Source: Candidatus Sulfopaludibacter sp. SbA3 (GTDB lineage: Bacteria > Acidobacteriota > Terriglobia > 20CM-2-55-15). Taken from it: 11,506 bases of DNA. The stretch covers positions 1 to 11,506 of the forward strand of contig CAMAWS010000052.1 in NCBI GenBank assembly GCA_945861845.1. The letters are read 5' to 3'. Shown here piece after piece: positions 6,744-11,506 of this stretch; the first letter of the stretch is position 1; the number at the start of each line of letters is the position of its first letter. The translations under genes and the position numbers were made by a program. The notes below the pieces were generated by a model. It ran no database searches, was not told the DNA's origin, and saw only the letters and a list, made by a program, of their open reading frames with translations.

Positions 6744-7507
6744 CTATTGAGGAGCGACAGCACTACAATTGAGATTGTTCCGAGCACGGCAACCGCGATC
6801 ATTTGCTCCGGACTGGCCACAACGAAAGCTGCCGAGAGGGTTAAGACGACAACGGCGACATCAACCAGCCATTCAAAAACCATCAATGTCCCCAGGAGTC
6901 CCGCGAACTGAAACAAATTCCCTCCAAGCAGCTCGACCGAATCGCTGCGCACCGCAGTTTCGAAAAGCTTCAGCAGGAAGCCCAGCGCGGCGAGAAGTAC
7001 AACCGATACGAAGAATGCGCCCCGGGTATCGGCCCACAGCCCAGGCCACTCTGAAACCGGAGCGCTGAGATACCTGTTGAATACGATCAAGCCGCTGGTC
7101 ACCAGGGCTGCCGCCATGACAAATCGAGTCGCGATGCCAGACAGGAGGAAGACCGAGTATTGCGATTTCCCCATCACGCGTGAGCGAACGTAAGCTTCGA
7201 GAAGAATCCAAAGAGCCATGGAAGCTGCCGCAGCCGCAGTGAAAAGACCGAATAGACGGCCGGCGTAGGCGCTCCAGATTTCCCGCAACAATCCGGCCAG
7301 AATCAACGGGCTTGCGCCGGGCAGGTTCGGCGCCTGCCACTCAATGGTTCGCAGCTGAAATCCGAACCAGACGCCGATCGCAGCAACGAAAGCCATCGTT
7401 GCAGCCAGCCACACGGCCTTCCAGAGCGAGTCCAGGAAAACAAGGCCGGGCGAACGGTTGACGAGGGCAAATCCTCTTCGAAGGGCAACTTCGACGCTGA
7501 TCATCAT
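6632..7507 (-). CDS. Six-helix integral membrane protein, unknown function
   Basis: This 291-residue protein has about six membrane helices (near residues 22-51, 86-108, 124-146, 163-186, 203-230 and 235-265) and no signal peptide, catalytic motif or domain that I recognise. It begins ATGATG at 7507, 12 bases after the stop of the Asd-like gene, with TAGGG across that junction as a likely ribosome binding site; the next ATG at 7504 is equally possible. It appears to be the last gene of the minus-strand cluster. The final 25 residues (SGCECKPDRAQPSSILRHDAVEI region) are hydrophilic and unlike the rest. They lie where the truncated Fic gene converges, so the original C-terminus may have been altered by the same rearrangement. 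No terminator is evident after 6632. Confidence 0.72.
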   Translation of the reverse strand: MMISVEVALRRGFALVNRSPGLVFLDSLWKAVWLAATMAFVAAIGVWFGFQLRTIEWQAPNLPGASPLILAGLLREIWSAYAGRLFGLFTAAAAASMALWILLEAYVRSRVMGKSQYSVFLLSGIATRFVMAAALVTSGLIVFNRYLSAPVSEWPGLWADTRGAFFVSVVLLAALGFLLKLFETAVRSDSVELLGGNLFQFAGLLGTLMVFEWLVDVAVVVLTLSAAFVVASPEQMIAVAVLGTISIVVLSLLNSYLLLVRFSAVGIMSGCECKPDRAQPSSILRHDAVEI

Positions 7508-7519
7508 TAACGTGGGGCC

Positions 7520-8518
7520 CTAGGGCGCCGCTGGCGCGAAAAGGATGTTCTCAGCCATATGGATCGCATTTGAGGCGGCTATGCGAAGATTATCCGCGGC
7601 AATCCAAAGCGAATACGCATCCGCGTGGTTCGCGTCTCGACGAATACGGCCGATGTGGATCTTGTCGGATCCGACAACGCTGACGGGCGAAGGACCATCC
7701 CCCAGGTCGGTTCCCGGGCGATGAACCGTGATGTTTGCCTCATCCTGTCGAAGCTGTTCCGCAAGGTCCTCAGCGGAAGGTTCGCCAACCAGCCGGACAA
7801 ACATTGAAAACGCGTGGGAATGAAAGACCGGGGCCTGGACCACGCTGACGAACGGCATCGGAAAACCGAGTCCCAGCCCCTGAACCTGTTCCAGGATGCG
7901 CGTTTCCGTTTGCTCGGATACGCGCGGCTCGGGAAGCATATTGAAGGCAAGCTGGCCGTTGAAACTCTTGCTGCCGATTTCCTGGAAGTTCAGAAGATTC
8001 ACGGTCTGTTCCTGCAACTCGTCCACGCCGGCCGCTCCCCTTTCCGAGGCCGGCGCCAGCACGGTGATTGCAGCGGACTGGAGTCCAAACGCGTTGTGGA
8101 TGCGGGCCAGCAGGCGCGAAATAACGATCGAGGCAGGATGCGGATTGAGAAAGTACCCCTTTGCCGGAAGCCTGCGCGGATCGGAGATGCCATTCACAAA
8201 GATCGTTCCCTCCCGGCGAGTCTGCGTCATATCGATGGTTACGTCCGGGAACTTGCCGCCGCTGGCGACATAGGAATTCATGATCTCCGGACTGCAGGCA
8301 AAAAATGCAATGTCGGTGTTATCGAAGGCGCCCTGCGCGATGACGTTCGTGATCTGTATTTCGCCGGCAAACTCCTGCAGCAGCCCTACATACTCCTCGG
8401 TTTCAAACAAGGCGACCTTGGCCACAGGAAACCCGCTTTCCTCGATCATCTGCTTGAGTTCTTTGCCGGCAAGGGACGTGGACCCGACAATCGCAATGTT
8501 GGGAGTCTTACGTAACAT
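7520..8518 (-). CDS. Usg-1/Asd-like protein lacking the catalytic cysteine
   Basis: 332 residues from ATG 8518, which follows GAGAGAG at a 5-base gap and gives the usual short lead into the Rossmann strand (PNIAIVGSTSLAGKEL). An upstream ATG at 8557 has no ribosome binding site and would overlap pssA by 50 bases; the chosen start overlaps by 11. The fold is that of aspartate-semialdehyde dehydrogenase: NAD(P)-binding domain, then GAAGVDELQEQTVNLLN and the C-terminal domain. The active-site NPNCST motif reads NPHPAS (125-130), so Pro128 replaces the nucleophilic Cys. The usual Arg of the RxPVF..H motif is Gln (VVQAPVF, 226-232), while His235 remains. GQLAFNMLP and VVQAPVF are shared with E. 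coli Usg-1, a non-dehydrogenase paralogue of unknown role. It is therefore unlikely to make aspartate semialdehyde, although annotation pipelines would probably call it asd. Confidence 0.82.
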   Translation of the reverse strand: MLRKTPNIAIVGSTSLAGKELKQMIEESGFPVAKVALFETEEYVGLLQEFAGEIQITNVIAQGAFDNTDIAFFACSPEIMNSYVASGGKFPDVTIDMTQTRREGTIFVNGISDPRRLPAKGYFLNPHPASIVISRLLARIHNAFGLQSAAITVLAPASERGAAGVDELQEQTVNLLNFQEIGSKSFNGQLAFNMLPEPRVSEQTETRILEQVQGLGLGFPMPFVSVVQAPVFHSHAFSMFVRLVGEPSAEDLAEQLRQDEANITVHRPGTDLGDGPSPVSVVGSDKIHIGRIRRDANHADAYSLWIAADNLRIAASNAIHMAENILFAPAAP

Positions 8519-9344
8519 TTTCGCTCTCTCGTCCATGAGTTCGATTGAACCAGCCATGGGCGCGGCTTACAAGCTGCCACAACTTTGCGATAGGGCCGGA
8601 GCTTACGTAGATGACTGCCATGGTCAGCAGGACGACTTCAGAATAGAAGACGATCAGGGCGATGAGCATTGCCGTGACAAACAAGGTCATGCGCGGCCCG
8701 GGCTTTCCAAGATCGAATTCCTTGAAACTGTAATACCGGACCGTGCTGATCATCAGGAATGCGATAAGGAGGACGAGAATGTACCAGAGCATCGCAGACC
8801 CTACCAGCAGGATGGGATTCTTGAAGAAATGGACTACTGAAGCCACCAGTCCCGCAGCGGCAGGAATCGGCAGGCCAACGAAGTAGCGTTTTCCGCCAAC
8901 TTCAACCGGCTTCTTGGTCTGAATGTTGAACCGCGCCAGGCGAAGGGCGCCGCAGATGACGAATCCAAAAGTCGCCAGCCAGCCTAGTGTCTGCACGTGC
9001 TGGGTGATGTCGGCCGGAATGTCCTCGATTGCGGCGAGTCCCCAGCTGAAGGCCAGCACCGCCGGCGCAATTCCGAAAGTAAGCACATCGGCCAGTGAAT
9101 CGAGTTCCACGCCGAAGTCGCTGGTGGTCTTGGTCAACCTCGCGATCCGGCCGTCAAGGCCGTCCAGAATTGCTCCAACGCCCAGGGCTATCGCGGCATA
9201 GTCGAAATTGCCGCGATAGGCCGACACGACACAGTAATACCCGCAGAAAATATTTCCAATCGTAAACAGGCTCGGAACTATCGACAGACCTTTCCGAAGC
9301 CGCGATCGATCCCGGATTTGCCGTTTTGGACGCTTCTCAGCCAT
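8508..9344 (-). CDS. pssA: CDP-diacylglycerol--serine O-phosphatidyltransferase
   Basis: 278 residues. PssA joins CDP-diacylglycerol and L-serine to give phosphatidylserine plus CMP at the inner membrane. The CDP-alcohol phosphotransferase signature DGxxARx8Gx3Dx3D is complete: Asp64-Gly65, Ala68-Arg69, Gly78, Asp82 and Asp86. Hydrophobic helices precede it (SIVPSLFTIGNIFCGYYCVV) and fill the C-terminal part. I chose ATG 9344, which overlaps the psd stop (TGATG) and has AAAGGAG 5 bases upstream, inside the last codons of psd. A GTG at 9347 would sit too close to that site. The last codons overlap the start of the Usg-1-like gene. Directly downstream of psd, it makes the substrate for that enzyme, so the pair forms the phosphatidylethanolamine branch. 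Confidence 0.93.
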   Translation of the reverse strand: MAEKRPKRQIRDRSRLRKGLSIVPSLFTIGNIFCGYYCVVSAYRGNFDYAAIALGVGAILDGLDGRIARLTKTTSDFGVELDSLADVLTFGIAPAVLAFSWGLAAIEDIPADITQHVQTLGWLATFGFVICGALRLARFNIQTKKPVEVGGKRYFVGLPIPAAAGLVASVVHFFKNPILLVGSAMLWYILVLLIAFLMISTVRYYSFKEFDLGKPGPRMTLFVTAMLIALIVFYSEVVLLTMAVIYVSSGPIAKLWQLVSRAHGWFNRTHGRESENVT

Positions 9345-9964
9345 CACGACTCCTTTGTAATCCCGAGGATAATCCCGATCGGTGTTGAGCCGGCTTTCAC
9401 TCGTTTTCCGATTTCGACAGTTGGTTCGGTTCCGGCCGGGAAAAGCACGTCAACGCGTGAGCCGAATCGGATCAGGCCTACCATTTCACCCTTTTCCACG
9501 AAATCCCCAACCTTCTTCCAGCATACGATACGGCGGGCAATTAGACCTGCAATTTGTGTAAAGACCAGCTTCACCCGGCCGTCGCTGATCATGATGATAT
9601 TGCGCTCATTCTCTACGCTGGCTGCATGGTTGAAGGCAGCCTTGAACTTTCCGCGCCTGTAGTCAATCGCTTCAATGCGTCCGCGAATTGGGCTTCGGTT
9701 TACATGAACATCAAAAATGGAGAGGAAGATGCTGAGCTTATGAACATTCCCCACGTGCTCGATCTTCACGACCTTTCCGGTGGCCGGCGACACGATAATC
9801 CGTGGATCCGCCGGTACAAGGGGCGTTGGATTCCGGAAAAAGAAAGCCACAAACAAAGTGAGCAGCAATAACAGGACCCCGCTCACAGTCCAGCCGGCCC
9901 AGAAGCTTACGGCCGTGGCGGCAAAAAGAGGGATAAGGAACCTGAAAGCGTCTTTAACGATCAT
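9344..9964 (-). CDS. psd: Phosphatidylserine decarboxylase, short form
   Basis: 206 residues. Psd decarboxylates phosphatidylserine to phosphatidylethanolamine with a pyruvoyl group made by self-cleavage. The short form is recognised from two N-terminal membrane helices (about 8-43), DVHVNRSPIRG (85-95, His87), FNHAASVENERN, QIAGLIARRIV and the cleavage site RFGSRVDV, where cutting between Gly168 and Ser169 gives the beta chain and a 38-residue alpha chain. The family motif SPADGKV reads SPATGKV, so Thr62 stands where the Asp of the D-H-S cleavage triad is expected. The start ATG 9964 has no good ribosome binding site, but no better in-frame start exists nearby. It overlaps pssA by TGATG and lies 78 bases downstream of the DUF465 gene, with a hairpin between. 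Confidence 0.93.
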   Translation of the reverse strand: MIVKDAFRFLIPLFAATAVSFWAGWTVSGVLLLLLTLFVAFFFRNPTPLVPADPRIIVSPATGKVVKIEHVGNVHKLSIFLSIFDVHVNRSPIRGRIEAIDYRRGKFKAAFNHAASVENERNIIMISDGRVKLVFTQIAGLIARRIVCWKKVGDFVEKGEMVGLIRFGSRVDVLFPAGTEPTVEIGKRVKAGSTPIGIILGITKES

Positions 9965-10000
9965 GAAGTGGCATGCAGTGAGTATATGAGGAGGGATCCA

Positions 10001-10036
10001 TTTCGGATTGCAGACCGGAAAATCCGCAATCCGAAA
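10001..10036. repeat. 11-bp inverted repeat between DUF465 gene and psd
   Basis: TTTCGGATTGC (10001-10011) and GCAATCCGAAA (10026-10036) pair perfectly across a 14-base loop, which itself contains CGGA-AAA-TCCG overlapping the right arm. On the minus-strand transcript the hairpin follows the DUF465 stop by 6 bases and lies 36 bases before the psd start. No T-run follows, so it is more likely an RNA-processing or stability element, or a small repeat, than a terminator. Confidence 0.6.
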
Positions 10037-10042
10037 AGTTTC

Positions 10043-10285
10043 TTACGTGTGCTGATGGCTCAGCTCGTCGCGGAATTTCTGGATGATCGAGTTCATCTCG
10101 TCTTTAATATGCAATTTTTTCTTCTTGAGGGTGATTTCCTCGAGGTGATCATGCTCGGTCACATGAGGGCGGACCATCAGTTCATCAAGTTTGCTTTCGT
10201 ACTGCCGATGCTCGTCGGCCAGACGTCGGAACTCCGGATTGGCGGACATCAAATGCTCTTTGATCTCCTCCTCCTTCATGCTCAT
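10043..10285 (-). CDS. YdcH/DUF465 family small protein
   Basis: 80 residues, almost entirely helical and charged. It reads MSMKEEEIKEHLMSANPEFR, then a LADEHRQYESKLDEL segment, then HLEEITLKKKKLHIKDEM. This is the DUF465/YdcH pattern: an N-terminal x-NPEFRxLxxEHxxxxxxL motif and a C-terminal LKKxKLxxKDEI helix, forming a helical hairpin of unknown function. The start is well fixed by AAGGAGG about 5 bases upstream of ATG 10285. A second ATG two codons later is less likely. It sits between rimI and psd on the same strand, with an 87-base gap on the rimI side that contains a perfect 12-bp palindrome and may hold a promoter. Confidence 0.88.
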   Translation of the reverse strand: MSMKEEEIKEHLMSANPEFRRLADEHRQYESKLDELMVRPHVTEHDHLEEITLKKKKLHIKDEMNSIIQKFRDELSHQHT

Positions 10286-10334
10286 CGCTCCTCCTTAAGT
10301 TGTTTCGGATGACAGAGAAAAGAAATTCTTAACG

Positions 10335-10346
10335 GACGTTAACGTC
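10335..10346. promoter_or_regulatory. Perfect 12-bp palindrome upstream of DUF465 gene
   Basis: GACGTTAACGTC is its own reverse complement. On the minus strand it lies in a run of related units (TTACG, TTGACG, TTAACG, CGTTAAG) about 50-60 bases before the DUF465 ATG. It could be the operator of a dimeric regulator controlling the DUF465-psd-pssA part of the cluster. TTGACG would be a plausible -35 box, but I see no good -10 partner. Confidence 0.35.
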
Positions 10347-10372
10347 AACGTAACATACGGTTTGTCTCTACT

Positions 10373-10846
10373 TCAATCCGTTTCTCTCTCCATTACAAAC
10401 GCGTCTTCGATGGGATTCGAATAGTAATTTTTGCGTTCCCCCACGATCTTGAAACCAAACTTCACGTAAAAATTCATGGCCGATGCATTCGATTTGCGTA
10501 CTTCAAGCACCACTTTCGCCGCTTCCCTTCGCCGGGACTCATCCATGGCGGCGGTCATCAGTTGTTTGCCGATGCCCAGGCGTGCATAACTGCTTTCCAC
10601 GGCGATGTTGTAAATCTCCGACACGTCGGCCGCAACGTGGAAGATCACGAAACCGACGATGAGCACGCTGCTGTCCCCGGATTCAATTTCGGCCACAAAG
10701 CTGGATGTAAAGGAGTCTTCGCTGATGAGCCGGTAATAACTGTCGATCGACCAGTGGGAAAGGTGGTGCCACGATCGCTCGATATCCACAACGCGATTGA
10801 TGTCGGCCTTGTGGACTTTACGAATTCGTGCTTGCAACGCCTTCAC
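10373..10846 (-). CDS. rimI: RimI-like protein N-acetyltransferase (GNAT)
   Basis: 157 residues from GTG 10846, which has GGAG 8 bases upstream; an ATG at 10897 would overlap tsaB by 80 bases and add 17 residues atypical for the family. RimI transfers acetyl from acetyl-CoA to the N-terminal alanine of ribosomal protein S18. GNAT motif A is clear: EIYNIAVESSYARLGIG (77-93) with the acetyl-CoA loop R89-L-G-I-G. Motif B follows (LEVRKSNASAMNFYVKFGF, 114-132). HHLSHWSIDSY near residue 30 is the usual RimI substrate-side segment. It overlaps tsaB by 29 bases; tsaB-rimI adjacency is frequent in bacteria and supports the assignment over a generic GNAT enzyme. Confidence 0.88.
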   Translation of the reverse strand: MKALQARIRKVHKADINRVVDIERSWHHLSHWSIDSYYRLISEDSFTSSFVAEIESGDSSVLIVGFVIFHVAADVSEIYNIAVESSYARLGIGKQLMTAAMDESRRREAAKVVLEVRKSNASAMNFYVKFGFKIVGERKNYYSNPIEDAFVMERETD

Positions 10847-11506
10847 GTGCCATCTCCGCGTCGGTTCTGCGAACGTACAGAGGTTCCAGTGGTCCACAGG
10901 CGGGCGTTAAAGCCAGTTCGGCAATCGCACCGGCAAGATAAAGATCCATTGGATGAATGGACCACTTCTTGTTTTCCTCAATCAATGCTCGATATCGGAT
11001 TGCCCCGTCGCCGCAAAACACCAACTCCCGATCAGGCAACGATGCAAACCACTGCGCGGGTTTTAGCACGACCGCGGCCCGTTCTTCAATTAGTTCCTCA
11101 CCGAGCGCCTGCCCCGGACTTGCGCGCCGTTTCGACAGCCGGCATAGAGAGCCATAGACCTCTTCACGCCGCGCATAAATCATTGGCGCCAGCAAAGTGT
11201 CGTGTATCCCCGTCTTCCATGCCAGCGCCTGCAGCGTAGAAACACCCCCGCACTTTTTGCCGTGCGCGGCTCCAAATCCGTCCATTGCCGCAAGCCCCAC
11301 ACGCAACCCGGTGAACGATCCAGGGCCCCGCGCCGCGACGAACACATCGATGCCGGCCAGCGAAAACGGAAGGGATTCAAACAGAAATTCAAGAGACCGA
11401 AACAGGCTCTCGGCGTGCTGCATGGACGAGGCGAGCCTGATTTCCGCTATGGACTGCACACCGTCATGCACGCAAATACTCCCGCGTTCAGAACTGGTAT
11501 CGACCG
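10818..11506 (-). CDS. tsaB: tRNA t6A biosynthesis protein TsaB, 5' end outside window
   Basis: The frame is open to the right edge: upstream of a GTG at 11471 it continues as VDTSSERGSICVHDGV, the conserved TsaB opening (ILAIDTSSERGSI), so that GTG is internal and only about five residues are missing. GPGSFTGLRVGLAAM is the second family hallmark, followed by a degenerate C-terminal ASKHA domain ending PLYVRRTDAEM. TsaB is the non-catalytic scaffold that pairs with TsaD and TsaE to transfer threonylcarbamoyl to A37 of ANN-decoding tRNAs. It lacks TsaD's metal-binding histidines, as expected. It overlaps rimI by 29 bases and is the most upstream visible gene of the minus-strand cluster. Its promoter lies beyond the window. 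Confidence 0.93.
   Translation of the reverse strand, partial: VDTSSERGSICVHDGVQSIAEIRLASSMQHAESLFRSLEFLFESLPFSLAGIDVFVAARGPGSFTGLRVGLAAMDGFGAAHGKKCGGVSTLQALAWKTGIHDTLLAPMIYARREEVYGSLCRLSKRRASPGQALGEELIEERAAVVLKPAQWFASLPDRELVFCGDGAIRYRALIEENKKWSIHPMDLYLAGAIAELALTPACGPLEPLYVRRTDAEMAREGVASTNS

Noticed and set aside
7814..8515. 233-residue plus-strand open frame
   Set aside because: Antisense shadow of the Usg-1/Asd-like gene; no ribosome binding site and no domain.

Overview
The window looks like chromosomal DNA of a moderately GC-rich Gram-negative bacterium, most likely an acidobacterium. The clues are a one-piece Ser/Thr kinase with a WD40/TolB-like propeller behind one membrane segment, a secreted protein starting with an Ig-like repeat of the SPSSASV type, and a phosphatidylethanolamine pathway built on a short PSD. 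The assignment rests on protein style, not on a marker gene.

Left half (1 to about 6750) is accessory and damaged. It holds: a secreted Ig-like protein running off the left edge (minus, frameshifted); a gene-poor stretch with palindromes; a cut-off YgiT/MqsA-type zinc finger (plus); an intact XRE/HigA-type antitoxin whose HigB-type toxin survives only as its last 30 codons (minus); an 18-bp palindrome beside that relict; a DUF1186-like SEC-C protein (plus, frameshifted near its end); a receptor-like Ser/Thr kinase (plus, frameshifted in its sensor half); a 31-bp hairpin directly after the kinase stop; and the N-terminal third of a DUF4172/Fic protein without its catalytic domain. Three toxin-antitoxin-like modules are thus broken here. 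Three larger genes each need one added base to read through.

Right half (about 6630 to 11506) is a compact, intact housekeeping cluster, all on the minus strand and read right to left: tsaB (runs off the right edge), rimI, a YdcH/DUF465 small protein, psd, pssA, a Usg-1/Asd-like protein and a six-helix membrane protein. Overlaps at tsaB/rimI, psd/pssA and pssA/usg-like suggest translational coupling. TsaB serves tRNA t6A formation, RimI acetylates proteins at the N-terminus, and PssA plus Psd make phosphatidylserine and then phosphatidylethanolamine. The Asd-like protein lacks the catalytic cysteine and matches the Usg-1 branch. The Psd has Thr where the Asp of the self-cleavage triad is usually found.

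I found no rRNA, tRNA, CRISPR array or intact transposase. I cannot point to a convincing new system. The most interesting leads are the competing GCGTAGA/TCTACGC hairpins at the start of the Fic remnant, the long hairpin after the kinase, the decayed toxin-antitoxin cluster, and the active-site changes in the Psd and Asd-like proteins.
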